Positions 27,043 through 35,895 of a stretch of 64,000 bases of DNA are shown piece by piece. Positions within the stretch are counted from its first letter, which is position 1, and every line of letters begins with the position of its first letter. The notes under the pieces were generated by a model, which saw only the letters and a list, made by a program, of their open reading frames with translations, searched no databases and had not been told where the DNA came from. The position numbers were made by a program, and so were the translations under genes. The DNA comes from Faecalibacterium sp. I4-1-79 (lineage in GTDB: Bacteria > Bacillota > Clostridia > Oscillospirales > Ruminococcaceae): the NCBI RefSeq assembly GCF_023347235.1, contig NZ_CP094467.1, forward strand, positions 1 through 64,000, written 5' to 3'.

Positions 27043-27530
27043 TGCTTGGGTACCTCTTTGTGCTCATAGGCGGTCACTGCGCCGTTTTCCAGCGTCAGCA
27101 GGCCGTAGGTGTCCGGGCCGGTGTAGCAGCGCCCGCAGGAGCCGGGGTTGAACAAAAATACATTGCCCCGCTGCTCTGCGTGGGGAATATGGGAGTGGCC
27201 GAACAGCGCCACCTCGGCCCCCCGGGCGGCGGCGGCGTCCGCCAGCGTATCCAGATCGTATTTTACACCGTACATGTGACCGTGCGTATAGAAAACCACC
27301 GTCTGATCGAAGCCCGCAAGGCCATCCAGCGGCTCCAGCGCACCGTAATCGCAGTTGCCGGCCACGGAGTACACCCGCAGATGGGGGAAAAAGGCCAGCG
27401 TCTGTTCCAGATCCCGCAGGCCGTCCCCCAAAAAGATCACAGCATCCACGTTGTTCTGCTCTTTGTTCAAAATGCGCTTAATGGCGTCACGCGCGCCGTG
27501 GCTGTCGCTCAGGACCAGTAGTTTTGTCAC
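27039..27530 (-). CDS. yfcE: YfcE/MJ0936-type metallophosphoesterase
   Basis: A 163-residue calcineurin-like phosphodiesterase. Metal-ligand motifs are SDSHG (start), GDGLRD, AGNCD, THGHMYG and GHSHIP, the standard order for YfcE/YsnB proteins. The physiological substrate is unknown. I take the GTG at 27530 as start because GAGGAGG lies 10 bases upstream; the open frame runs 44 codons further but those residues are unlike the family. Confidence 0.9.
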   Translation of the reverse strand: MTKLLVLSDSHGARDAIKRILNKEQNNVDAVIFLGDGLRDLEQTLAFFPHLRVYSVAGNCDYGALEPLDGLAGFDQTVVFYTHGHMYGVKYDLDTLADAAAARGAEVALFGHSHIPHAEQRGNVFLFNPGSCGRCYTGPDTYGLLTLENGAVTAYEHKEVPKQ

Positions 27531-27552
27531 GGAAAGATATCCTCCTCTATAC

Positions 27553-28401
27553 TCATTCGGTAGTCTGCTGCAACAACAGCAGCTGCTTGTAAACTTCGCT
27601 CTTGGAATAGGCTGTGCCCTGTGCAGCAGTCTTGGCGGCGGCAGAAGCGCTGAAACCCTCAATGGTCAGCGCAAAAGCGCGCTGCGCCGCCTGTTCCAGG
27701 GTCAGCTCCTCTTCCTCGGCGGCACCGGCGGGCGCACCCGCCATCACCAGCACATACTCGCCCCGGGGCTCGGCGGCGCGGTAGTGCTCCACGGCTTCGC
27801 CCAGAGTGGTTTTCCAGATCTCCTCGTGGAGCTTGGTCAGCTCCCGGCACAGGGTAATGCTGCGCTCTGCGCCAAAGGCGGCGGCCAAATCGTCCAGTGT
27901 GGTGCGCAGCTTGTGGGGTGCTTCGTAAAAGATGACGGTGCGCTTTTCCTGCAAAAGCTCGGCTAGACGCTCCTTTTTCTGCTTGCGGTTCACCGGCAGA
28001 AAGCCCTCGAACACCCAGCGGGAGGTGTCCTGCCCGGAGACTGCCAGTGCGGTAACGCAGGCAGAAGCGGCCGGGATGGGCACTACTTTGATGCCCCGCG
28101 CCAGTGCGTCCCGCACGATGACCTCGCCCGGGTCGGACACGCAGGGCATGCCGGCGTCGCTGCACAAGGCACAGCTCTCCCCTGCCTCGATGCGCTGCAA
28201 AATGGCTTCGCCCTTCTGCAAGGCGTGCTCATAGTAGCTGACCATGGGCTTTTTCAGCCCCAGATAATTCAGCAGCTTCATGGTCACGCGGGTGTCCTCG
28301 GCGGCAATAAAGTCTGCCGCGCCAAAGGTGGCAGCCACCCGGGGCGGCATATCCTCCAGATTGCCGATGGGGGTCGCCACGATGTAGAGAGTTCCTGCCA
28401 T
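27553..28401 (-). CDS. rsmI: 16S rRNA (cytidine-1402-2'-O) methyltransferase RsmI
   Basis: This SAM-dependent tetrapyrrole-methylase-fold enzyme methylates C1402 in the ribosomal P site. The 282 residues begin GTLYIVATPIGNLEDM, with EDTRVT, CSDAGMPCVSDPG and FYEAPHKL following, all RsmI signatures. A C-terminal HTH-like tail (residues about 235-280) is present, as in many Firmicutes. The upstream gene trmN6 is 15 bp away; in Bacillus both lie in the holB-ricT cluster. Confidence 0.95.
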   Translation of the reverse strand: MAGTLYIVATPIGNLEDMPPRVAATFGAADFIAAEDTRVTMKLLNYLGLKKPMVSYYEHALQKGEAILQRIEAGESCALCSDAGMPCVSDPGEVIVRDALARGIKVVPIPAASACVTALAVSGQDTSRWVFEGFLPVNRKQKKERLAELLQEKRTVIFYEAPHKLRTTLDDLAAAFGAERSITLCRELTKLHEEIWKTTLGEAVEHYRAAEPRGEYVLVMAGAPAGAAEEEELTLEQAAQRAFALTIEGFSASAAAKTAAQGTAYSKSEVYKQLLLLQQTTE

Positions 28402-28416
28402 AATTACCTCCTGAAT

Positions 28417-29091
28417 TTATCGTCCGTACAGCGCCGCACCGGCGCGGATGAGCACGTCCGGCTCTACCCGCAGGCCGGTTTTACGGTTCTTCTGGGCTTC
28501 CACAAGGAACAGCCACGGTGCGTTTTCCGGGCCGTTCTTTACAAAGGCCAGCCGCTTGGGCTCCAGCCGGTGCGCGCGCAGCACAGCCAGCACCTCAGCC
28601 AGCCGCTCGGGGCGGTGGCACAGCGCCAGCCGCCCGCCGTCCTTCAAAAGCCGGAAGCCGCAGGCACAGACATCCTCCAAAGCGCAGGTGTTTTCGTGCC
28701 GGGCAAGGGCGTGGGCGGCGTTTTTGCTCTGCGGCCCCTCGGTAAAATAAGGGGGATTGCACGCGCACACGTCAAATTGCCCCTCGTCCTGCCGCCATGT
28801 GCGCAGGTCGGCACAGGCGGGTGTAATGTGGGTGAGCTGCTGCTCTTCCACCGCTGCCGCCAGCAGGGCGCTGCCCTCGGGCTGCAATTCCAGCGCGGTG
28901 CAGGGGCCGCGGTGCCCCCGGTCGTGCCATTCCAGTGCCACGATACCGCAGCCGGAGCACAGGTCTGCGGCTTTCTGGCTGCGTTTCGGCTCACAGAAGC
29001 GTGCCAGCAGCAGCGCGTCCGAGCCGAACCGGTGCTCCGGGGTGCAGTAGACCATAGTTCTATTATACAAAACTTCCGTAGAATGTTCCAT
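28417..29091 (-). CDS. trmN6: tRNA1(Val) A37 N6-methyltransferase-like protein
   Basis: A 224-residue Rossmann-fold methyltransferase (YabB/YfiC group) with SAM motif DLCSGCGIVALEW near residue 45 and the N6-adenine motif NPPYF near residue 114. The start is ambiguous. The ATG at 29091 has a poor ribosome site. A later ATG at codon 13 (MVYCTPEHRFGSDA) lies right after a minus-strand TATAAT at about 29060-29067 and could start a leaderless mRNA. A role in modifying A37 of tRNA is known for the E. coli relative. Confidence 0.85.
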   Translation of the reverse strand: MEHSTEVLYNRTMVYCTPEHRFGSDALLLARFCEPKRSQKAADLCSGCGIVALEWHDRGHRGPCTALELQPEGSALLAAAVEEQQLTHITPACADLRTWRQDEGQFDVCACNPPYFTEGPQSKNAAHALARHENTCALEDVCACGFRLLKDGGRLALCHRPERLAEVLAVLRAHRLEPKRLAFVKNGPENAPWLFLVEAQKNRKTGLRVEPDVLIRAGAALYGR

Positions 29092-29206
29092 AGACAGTGT
29101 GCCGTTTCCCTTCCAAAAAATGCAGGGTATTTTCCTGCGGAATTTGTGCATGAAACAAAAAGCGGGGCGGCTGCACAGCATTTTGTGCAGTGCCTCTTTT
29201 GCGGTG

Positions 29207-29316
29207 GACGATCAGGAATGGCCGCCGCGTATGCTTTGGCCATGTGCAGCGGAAAAATATTTTTTGATTCAGCAGTTCGGCGCGTCTGCGGACGCGCCGA
29301 ACTGCGTTTTTCATGA
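29207..29316 (+). repeat. Module A structured repeat, copy c
   Basis: GACGATCAGGAATGGCC forms the stem ATGGCC / GGCCAT, followed by GTGCAGCGGAA, an AT-rich linker and a 15-bp hairpin GCAGTTCGGCGCGTC-TGCG-GACGCGCCGAACTGC with T5 at 29272-29311. The start of trmN6 lies to the left, ferredoxin to the right. Confidence 0.7.
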
Positions 29317-29334
29317 ATTTACTTTATGATACCA

Positions 29335-29375
29335 CAAAAAAGGACTGCTGCACAGATGTGCAACAGTCCTTTTTG
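29335..29375. terminator. Terminator of the ferredoxin gene
   Basis: AAAAAAGGACTG with CAGTCCTTTTT, T-rich on both strands; downstream of fdx on the minus strand. Confidence 0.75.
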
Positions 29376-29400
29376 ATGCGTTTTCAGCAAAAACTACTGA

Positions 29401-29571
29401 TTATTCAGCAGCGATTGCACCAGTGGGGCAAGCACCCTCGCAAGCACCGCAATCGATGCAGGAATCAGCGTTCACAACTGCAGCGCCGTTCTCGATGGTG
29501 ATAGCGCCAACCGGGCAAGCGCCCTCGCAAGCGCCGCAGCCAACACATGCGTCAGAAACCTTGTGTGCCAT
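29401..29571 (-). CDS. fdx: 2[4Fe-4S] ferredoxin
   Basis: A 56-residue clostridial-type ferredoxin. Two CxxCxxCxxxCP clusters, CVGCGACEGACP and CIDCGACEGACP, are symmetrically placed. It carries electrons for pyruvate:ferredoxin oxidoreductase, hydrogenase and related reactions. RBS GGAGAG is 7 bases before the ATG, and a good promoter lies about 100 bp upstream. Too short to show domains beyond the two clusters, but the assignment is clear. Confidence 0.97.
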   Translation of the reverse strand: MAHKVSDACVGCGACEGACPVGAITIENGAAVVNADSCIDCGACEGACPTGAIAAE

Positions 29572-29668
29572 AATAAACTCTCCTTTTTTATCCCGTGCCG
29601 ATGTAATTATGAAGAAACGTACCTTGGCACGGCCACGCACGCCCCCCGGAATTTGTATCCTTGTCTGC

Positions 29669-29697
29669 ATTCTAACAAAGCAGGCGGGAAAAGGCAA
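29669..29697 (-). promoter_or_regulatory. Promoter of ferredoxin
   Basis: Minus strand TTGCCT, 17 bp, TAGAAT. Confidence 0.55.
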
Positions 29698-29717
29698 GAC
29701 TAACCGTGCTGCCACAA

Positions 29718-29994
29718 CCACAAAATAAAATATTTTGTGGGGTTGCACAAAAGCACGGCCTAACTTATAGCCAAAATTGCCGGAGATTTTTAGCGAAAAT
29801 CACGAAGCCTAGTTAGTTTTATAATACTAACTGCAAGCAAACCCTCTCAGGCGCTCCCGCGCCAGCTCTCCCGAAGGGAGAGCCAAGCTGTAAAGTTTTG
29901 CGCTAAAGTATTAAGCGCAATGAGAAAGCTCCCGGCAGAGCTCTTGCCTCTCCCTTTGGGAGAGGTGGCATCGCGCAGCGATGACGGAGAGGGC
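29718..29994. repeat. Two small inverted repeats and a module B element
   Basis: The 310-bp gap between the fdx promoter and ricT has no gene. It holds the perfect hairpin CCACAAAATA / TATTTTGTGG (29718-29740), the inverted repeat AGTTAGT / ACTAACT around TATAAT (29812-29833), and a module B copy at 29839-29994 with ends CCCTCTCAGG and ACGGAGAGGG and a GGCGC/GCGCC hairpin. Confidence 0.6.
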
Positions 29995-30008
29995 GCACGC
30001 CATTATGC

Positions 30009-30950
30009 TTATTCCTTTTCATTTGCGCGGCGGCGGGGGCAGGCGGGGCGCTTTTCGTCGTCGGAGCTTGCCACCACCGGGGCGGGGTTGCGCACGCCGG
30101 AGTAATCATCGTCCGGGTCGGGACGGCGGGGCGGGCGCTTGCCGCCGCTCACATACTCGCACACGCCCACCTTGTAGTACCGGGGGGCAAGGCTCTCGGT
30201 GCCGCAGCGCACCCGCAGGTAGCCGGATACCGGATTCACCTCCAGCACAGTGCCCAGACCGTCCGGGGTGCGCACCGTGCTGCCCACCATGGGCATGATG
30301 CTGTTCAGGTACTCGTAGGCGCTCTCCTCGTAGGCAAGGCAGCACATCAGACGGCCGCAGGCACCGCTGATCTTGGTGGGGTTCAGCGAAAGCCCCTGCT
30401 CCTTTGCCATCTTGATGGAAACGGGCTGGAAATCCTTCAAAAAGCGGCTGCAGCAGAAAGGCTGGCCGCAGATGCCCAGACCGCCGATCATCTTGCTCTC
30501 GTCGCGCACGCCGATCTGGCGCAGCTCGATGCGGGTGTGGAAGATGCCGGCCAGATCCTTGACCAGCTCCCGGAAGTCCACCCGTCCGTCGGCGGTAAAG
30601 TAGAACATGATCTTGGAGCGGTCCAGCGTGTACTCGGCCTCCACCAGCTTCATCTCCAGCCCGTGGCGGGCGATGCACTCCTGACAGGTGTGGTAGGCGC
30701 GCTTTTCGTCCTCACGGTTCTGGCGCATCCGGCGGATATCCACGCTGTCCGCCATGCGGGTGATGGGCTTCAGCGCCTTGGGCACGGCGGCATCCGCCAG
30801 CTCCCGCACGCCCTGCACCACCTCGCCGCACTCCACGCCGCGGGCAGTCTCCACGATCACGAACTCCCCGGCATGGATGACAGCATCGCCGGGATCAAAA
30901 TAATAGCTTTTGCCGTTTTCTTTGAAACGGACCGAAATGACTTTTTTCAT
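30009..30950 (-). CDS. ricT: PSP1-domain protein RicT (YaaT)
   Basis: A 313-residue protein with a PSP1 C-terminal domain and the cysteine-rich segment GICGQPFCCSRFLKDFQPVS and GACGRLMCCLAYE (about residues 170-215). In Bacillus, RicT with RicA and RicF forms an Fe-S complex that assists RNase Y and influences sporulation and competence. The C-terminal tail (Pro/Arg/Asp-rich, about 270-313) is low complexity. In Bacillus its gene follows holB; here it is separate, under a promoter at 31012-31040. Its leader contains a GCCCCTT/AAGGGGC hairpin (30974-30993). Confidence 0.92.
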   Translation of the reverse strand: MKKVISVRFKENGKSYYFDPGDAVIHAGEFVIVETARGVECGEVVQGVRELADAAVPKALKPITRMADSVDIRRMRQNREDEKRAYHTCQECIARHGLEMKLVEAEYTLDRSKIMFYFTADGRVDFRELVKDLAGIFHTRIELRQIGVRDESKMIGGLGICGQPFCCSRFLKDFQPVSIKMAKEQGLSLNPTKISGACGRLMCCLAYEESAYEYLNSIMPMVGSTVRTPDGLGTVLEVNPVSGYLRVRCGTESLAPRYYKVGVCEYVSGGKRPPRRPDPDDDYSGVRNPAPVVASSDDEKRPACPRRRANEKE

Positions 30951-31011
30951 AGTGTTCCTCGTTTTGTATCTGATAAGCCCCTTTCAAGGGGCGCTTTTTC
31001 AGTCTGCTGTT

Positions 31012-31040
31012 AGTATACCATAATCAAAAGCACATTTCTA
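31012..31040 (-). promoter_or_regulatory. Promoter of ricT
   Basis: Minus strand TAGAAA, 17 bp, TATACT. Confidence 0.5.
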
Positions 31041-31074
31041 TGCAAAAAGAAAAGTCTTTATACACCTATGACGG

Positions 31075-31194
31075 GACGATTTAGAATGTGCTCCGCTGCG
31101 CTCTGCACATATTCAGCGGAAAGGATATTTATAATTTCGCAATTCTGGAAAATCTGCGGATTTTCCAGAATTGCCTTTTCACGGGAGGGGTCGT
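31075..31194 (+). repeat. Module A structured repeat, copy d
   Basis: GACGATTTAGAATGTGC, with first stem ATGTGC / GCACAT, TTCAGCGGAA, AT-rich linker, second hairpin CAATTCTGGAAAATC-TGCG-GATTTTCCAGAATTG, then TTTTCACGGGAGGGG. Confidence 0.75.
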
Positions 31195-31582
31195 AAAGGC
31201 AAACGGCATTTGCAGCGCCGCTTTCTGCGAAAGCGCGGCGCTGCGGGTGGGCGCTCGCTCCCCCATGGGGGAGCTGTCGCGTAGCGACTGAGGGGCTATA
31301 AATGGAGAAGCGAAAAAAGCGTTAAAGCGATAGCGCCGACTGGCGCAGCGCTAGCTTTTTTGTGCTTCGACTTCTTCTTTAGGATTGTCAAGGGCGTGCA
31401 GCCCTTGGCCCGTTGCGGGGTGGGTGGAGTCCAGAGGTAGGGAGGGGGGAGTCGGAACACCCCTCCCTGCCTCTGGCCCAGCGGAGCGTCCCTGCACGCT
31501 GAAGGCAAGCAGAAAGTTACCCCGCAAAGCTTCCCTCCCCGAGGGAGCTGGCAAAACCGTCAGATTTTGACTGAGGGAGTAA
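31195..31582. repeat. Core C repeat, copy 4, with flanking modules
   Basis: After module A copy d come a GCGCCGC hairpin and CTCCCCC/GGGGGAG. Core C follows at 31284-31512 in the same orientation as copy 1, then a module B end (GAGGGAGCTGG ... GACTGAGGGAGT). Same module order as copy 1, so A-C-B behaves as a composite unit of about 500-600 bp. Confidence 0.7.
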
Positions 31583-31761
31583 AATTTCCCCTCCCCTGCA
31601 ATGATCCACCCCGCTCAACCGTATGCAGTATGGAAAAGGTGTCGAAATTTTGTCCGGCGGCAGAGGGGAGGATGGCAGGCAGACTGCCGGTTTTGGGGCG
31701 GCAAAGTTGTGCGTTTTGCAGATTTTGACAGAACTTTCGCAAAAGATTCGCTGCCCCGCTA

Positions 31762-31789
31762 TTGAAAGCACACGCCTTGCGTGTATAAT
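31762..31789 (+). promoter_or_regulatory. Promoter of the RND transporter
   Basis: TTGAAA, 16 bp, TATAAT; leader of about 75 nt. Confidence 0.8.
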
Positions 31790-31872
31790 AGGAATGTTAA
31801 GAGCCCCCATTGCCCCACGAAGGTGGAGAAACTGCTGCGCCGGGCGGTGCAGCAGAGAAACGGTAGGAGAAG

Positions 31873-34800
31873 ATGGAAAAATTCAGTGTCAAAAAACCAT
31901 TTACGGTGCTGGTTGCAGTCATCATGGTGCTGATGCTCGGCTTTGTGTCGGTCACCAAGATGAAAACGAACCTGCTGCCGGATGTCAGCACCCCGTACCT
32001 GATGGTGGTCACCGTGTATCCCGGTGCCAGCCCGGAGCGTGTGGAGAGCGAAGTCTCGGACGTGCTGCAAAACGCGCTTACAGTGCCCGGTGTGGAAAAG
32101 ATCACCGCCACCTCGGCTGAAAACTACAGCCTGCTGCTGATGAAGTTCGTGGATGATACGGACATGAACAGCGCACTGGTGCAGGTGTCCAACAAGCTGG
32201 ATCAGGCCAAAAGCGACCTGCCGGATACTGCCCTGACCCCTTCTGTGATACAGTACAGCATGAACATGAACGCCTTTATGACCGTGGCTGTCAGCCGCGA
32301 GGGCAGTTCGGTGTACGAGCTTTCTGACTTCATCAAGAACACCATGACCCCCTACGTCCAGCGCAAGGGCGGCGTGTCCAGCGTATCTGCCAGCGGCCTT
32401 GTGGAGCAGCTGGTGCAGGTGCAGCTGAATCAGGAAAAGGTGGATGACATCAACGAAAAGCTGATGGAACTCATCGACACCCAGCTGGAAGCGGCACATA
32501 CCCAGCTGGAAGAGGCCGAGGCCAAGATCAAGGCCGGCCGCGCAGAATACGATAAGCAGTTCAAAAACTTCGGCAATACTGTGTCCAACACGGTCATGGG
32601 CACCCTGAGCTCTGATGTCGGCAGCGCCGTAGAGGTGGTGCGCAAACAGGCCGAAGCGCTGCTGCAAAGCGTCAACAACCTGATCGCCGTGGTCAAGGAG
32701 CCTGAGGTGCAGCAGGCCCTCATTGAGGTGCAGGCCGGCTTGCAGCGGGTGCTGGACAAGTTCAACAGCACCGGTATGCGGGATATCGACTCTCTGATCG
32801 AGATCGTGTCCGAGCTGCGCGATATCACGGATAAGCTCTCCTCTGCTTTGCAGACCCTGCAGAACCGCATCAACACCGAGACCGGCACGCAGGGCGAGGG
32901 CGCCGAGGATCTGGTAGACGAACTGCAATTGCAGGACAGCCTGAACGTCATCTATAAGACGCTGGAGGACACCATCAAGGCCATGGACAACGTGCCCGGC
33001 ATGATGACCGAGTTCTCCAACGCACTGGGCAGCTTTACCCAGCAGCAGCTGGCTGCCTATATGCAGTTTACCGAAGCCCGCGAGCAGCTGAACGAGTACG
33101 AAAAGCAGCTCAGCGAGGCCAAGACCCAGTACGAGGCCGCCAGGGAAAAGGCGCTTGCCAGCGCCGATGTGACCAAGCAGCTGGATATCAAGACCCTTGC
33201 CAGCCTCATCTACGCCCAGAACTTCTCCATGCCCGCCGGTTATGTCAAGGACGAAAGCGGCGAGTCGTGGCTGCTGAAGGTGGGCGAGGAATACGACAGC
33301 GTGGAGGATATCCGCGGTGCACTGCTGCTCCATGTGGAGGGCTACGGCGATGTGCGCCTTTCCGACGTGGCAGACGTGGAGGTCATCGACAACGCCGCCG
33401 ACAGCTATACCCGCCTGAACGGCGAGCAGGCTTCGGTGCTGAAAATTTACAAGGACGACAGTTCCAGCGCAGGTGACGTATCTGCCAACTGTCTGGATGC
33501 TTTCAAGGAGCTGGAAGCCCAGTACGATGGCCTGCATATTGTGGTGCTGTCCAATCAGGGCAACTACATCAGCATCCTGATCAAGAGCATCCTCACCAGT
33601 ATGCTGGTGGGTGCCGCACTGGCCGTCGTCGTGCTGGCCATCTTCCTGAAGGACGTCAAGCCCACGCTGGTGGTCGGCGTCAGTATCCCTCTTTCGGTGC
33701 TGTGCGCCGTGGTGCTGATGTACTTCACCGGGCTGGACTTGAACGTCATGACGCTGGCAGGTCTTTCGCTTGGCATCGGTATGCTGGTGGATAACTCTGT
33801 TGTTGTCATCGAGAACATCTACCGTCTGCGCGGCCGCGGCGTGCCCGCTGCCCGCGCTGCGGTGCAGGGTGCACGTCAGGTGGGTATGTCCGTTGTGGCC
33901 TCTACCCTTACCTCGGTGTGCGTGTTCCTGCCGGCGGTGTTCTCTGCCAGCCTCATCCGCAACCTGATGGGCCCCATGTCCCTGTGCATCGGCTACTGCC
34001 TGATGGCTTCCCTCATCGTGGCACTGACCGTGGTGCCTGCTGCCTCGGCTACCGTGCTGAAGAATGCCCAGCCCAAAAAGCTGGCATGGTTCGATAAGAT
34101 CCAGGACGCCTACGGCCGCAGTCTGGAAAAGGCGCTGAAAAATCGCTTTATACCGCTGGCAGCCGCCGTTCTGCTGCTGGTGTTCTGCTGCTGGCGGGTG
34201 GTCTCCATGGGCATCGTGCTGCTGCCCACCAGCACCAGCAACGAGGCCATGATCACCCTTTCCACCACCGACACCCTCTCGAAGGACGAGTCCTACGATG
34301 TGGCCGGTAAGGTGGTACAGGCTGTGATGGCTGTGGACGGCGTGGAGGAGGTAGGCATTACCCCCGACAACACTGTGGCGGGCATGGATGTTTCCAACCT
34401 TGGCCTGCCCTCCACCATCACCGACCTGCTGAACGCCGCCAACGGCTACGGCAAGTATAAGATCAACGTCAAGCTCAACGAGGAACTCTCTTCTTCCAAG
34501 ATAGACGCCGCCTGCAAGGCCATGGAGGACGCTGTGGCCGGGGTGGCGGACTGCACCGCCACCGTCCAGCAGTACGGCATGACCGACGACCTGACCAGTC
34601 AGCTGTCCACCGGTCTGACCATCAAGATCTACGGCACCGATGCCGAGACCCTGACCGCCCTGTCCGAGAAGGTGGTAGACATCGTGAACAGCACTGATGG
34701 CTTCCAGAACGCCACCAACGGTCTGGGCGCGGGTGATTCCACCATCATCCTGCAGGTGGACCGCGATAAGGTGCGTGCCTACGGACTGACCGTTGCGCAG

Positions 34801-35817
34801 GTGTACCAGCAGATCGCGGCAAAGCTGACCACCACCACCACGGCACAGACCCCTGTTACCGTGGACGGCACCACCATGGATGTGCAGATCAGCAACAATC
34901 TGGACCCGCTGACCAAGGAAAACATGATGGATATGACCTTTGAGACCACCGTCATGTCCGCCGACGGCACCACCGCCACCGGCACCTGCAAGCTGTCGGA
35001 TATCGCCAGCTGGACCACCGGCAACGCACCGGACTCCATCACCAGCGAGAACCGGAACCAGTTCGTCACCGTCACCGCCGAGACTGCCCCGGGCTACAAC
35101 ACCACGGTGCAGGCCCGTGCCGTGAAAAAGGCGCTGGATGCCTTTGCCCTCACCAACGAGATGCCGGAAGGCTGCTCCTTCTCCATGGGCGGCGAGAGCG
35201 ACAGCGTCAACTATATGACCGACGAGATGATCCAGTGGATGGCACTGGCACTGCCCTTTGTGTACCTTGTCATGGTGGCACAGTTCCAGAGCCTGCTGTC
35301 CCCCTTCATCGTGCTGTTCACCGTGCCGCTGGCCTTTACCGGCGGTCTGCTGGGTCTGCTGCTCACCGGCCAGCAGCTGACCATGATCTCCATGATGGGC
35401 TTCATTGTGCTGATGGGTACGGTCGTCAACAACGGCATCGTGTTCGTGGACTACGCCAACCAGCTGCGCATGGGCGGCATGGAGCGCCGCGCCGCACTGG
35501 TGGCTACCGGCAAGACCCGTATGCGCCCCATTCTGATGACCACCCTGACCACCGTGCTGGCCATGCTGCAAATGGTGTTCAGCAACGATATGGCAAGCCA
35601 GCTGATGAGCGGCATGGCCATCGTCATCATCTGCGGCCTGAGCTACGCCACCCTGATGACCCTGTATATCGTGCCGATCCTGTACGATATCCTGTTCAAG
35701 AAGCCGCCGCTCAACGTGGATATCGGCAGCGACGAGGACTTGGACGACATTCCGGACGATGCCGCCGAGTTCATTGCCGCCCAGTCCTCTGCGGCACAGC
35801 CCCAGCCGGAGGCATAA
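31873..35817 (+). CDS. RND-family efflux transporter (AcrB/HAE1-like)
   Basis: A 1314-residue proton-driven efflux permease. The N-terminal helix (KPFTVLVAVIMVLMLGFVSV) is followed by the porter domain VYPGASPERVESEV. Residues about 180-430 are a long glutamine- and glutamate-rich insertion with coiled-coil character, not found in AcrB of this size. The first membrane block (about 560-740) contains GLSLGIGMLVDNSVVVIENI, the conserved Asp of helix 4. A second porter and membrane block (about 760-1280) has the usual internal duplication. The acidic C-terminal tail is cytoplasmic. No membrane-fusion partner or outer-membrane factor is adjacent, in line with a single-membrane host; the coiled coil may replace the fusion protein. 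Substrate unknown. Confidence 0.9.
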   Translation: MEKFSVKKPFTVLVAVIMVLMLGFVSVTKMKTNLLPDVSTPYLMVVTVYPGASPERVESEVSDVLQNALTVPGVEKITATSAENYSLLLMKFVDDTDMNSALVQVSNKLDQAKSDLPDTALTPSVIQYSMNMNAFMTVAVSREGSSVYELSDFIKNTMTPYVQRKGGVSSVSASGLVEQLVQVQLNQEKVDDINEKLMELIDTQLEAAHTQLEEAEAKIKAGRAEYDKQFKNFGNTVSNTVMGTLSSDVGSAVEVVRKQAEALLQSVNNLIAVVKEPEVQQALIEVQAGLQRVLDKFNSTGMRDIDSLIEIVSELRDITDKLSSALQTLQNRINTETGTQGEGAEDLVDELQLQDSLNVIYKTLEDTIKAMDNVPGMMTEFSNALGSFTQQQLAAYMQFTEAREQLNEYEKQLSEAKTQYEAAREKALASADVTKQLDIKTLASLIYAQNFSMPAGYVKDESGESWLLKVGEEYDSVEDIRGALLLHVEGYGDVRLSDVADVEVIDNAADSYTRLNGEQASVLKIYKDDSSSAGDVSANCLDAFKELEAQYDGLHIVVLSNQGNYISILIKSILTSMLVGAALAVVVLAIFLKDVKPTLVVGVSIPLSVLCAVVLMYFTGLDLNVMTLAGLSLGIGMLVDNSVVVIENIYRLRGRGVPAARAAVQGARQVGMSVVASTLTSVCVFLPAVFSASLIRNLMGPMSLCIGYCLMASLIVALTVVPAASATVLKNAQPKKLAWFDKIQDAYGRSLEKALKNRFIPLAAAVLLLVFCCWRVVSMGIVLLPTSTSNEAMITLSTTDTLSKDESYDVAGKVVQAVMAVDGVEEVGITPDNTVAGMDVSNLGLPSTITDLLNAANGYGKYKINVKLNEELSSSKIDAACKAMEDAVAGVADCTATVQQYGMTDDLTSQLSTGLTIKIYGTDAETLTALSEKVVDIVNSTDGFQNATNGLGAGDSTIILQVDRDKVRAYGLTVAQVYQQIAAKLTTTTTAQTPVTVDGTTMDVQISNNLDPLTKENMMDMTFETTVMSADGTTATGTCKLSDIASWTTGNAPDSITSENRNQFVTVTAETAPGYNTTVQARAVKKALDAFALTNEMPEGCSFSMGGESDSVNYMTDEMIQWMALALPFVYLVMVAQFQSLLSPFIVLFTVPLAFTGGLLGLLLTGQQLTMISMMGFIVLMGTVVNNGIVFVDYANQLRMGGMERRAALVATGKTRMRPILMTTLTTVLAMLQMVFSNDMASQLMSGMAIVIICGLSYATLMTLYIVPILYDILFKKPPLNVDIGSDEDLDDIPDDAAEFIAAQSSAAQPQPEA

Positions 35818-35837
35818 GGCATACAGCCCGTGTAACC

Positions 35838-35878
35838 AAAGCGCCCCGCATTTCCACCGGAAGTGCGGGGCGCTTTTT
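35838..35878 (+). terminator. Terminator of the RND gene
   Basis: AAAGCGCCCCGCA with TGCGGGGCGCTTTTT. Confidence 0.85.
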
Positions 35879-35895
35879 GGTATTGTGGGCGCACG

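Noticed and set aside
31296-31508. The 70-codon frame in core C as a genuine small protein gene
   Set aside because: No ribosome site and only a TTG start in some copies; kept as a repeat feature, with the coding option mentioned as a finding only.
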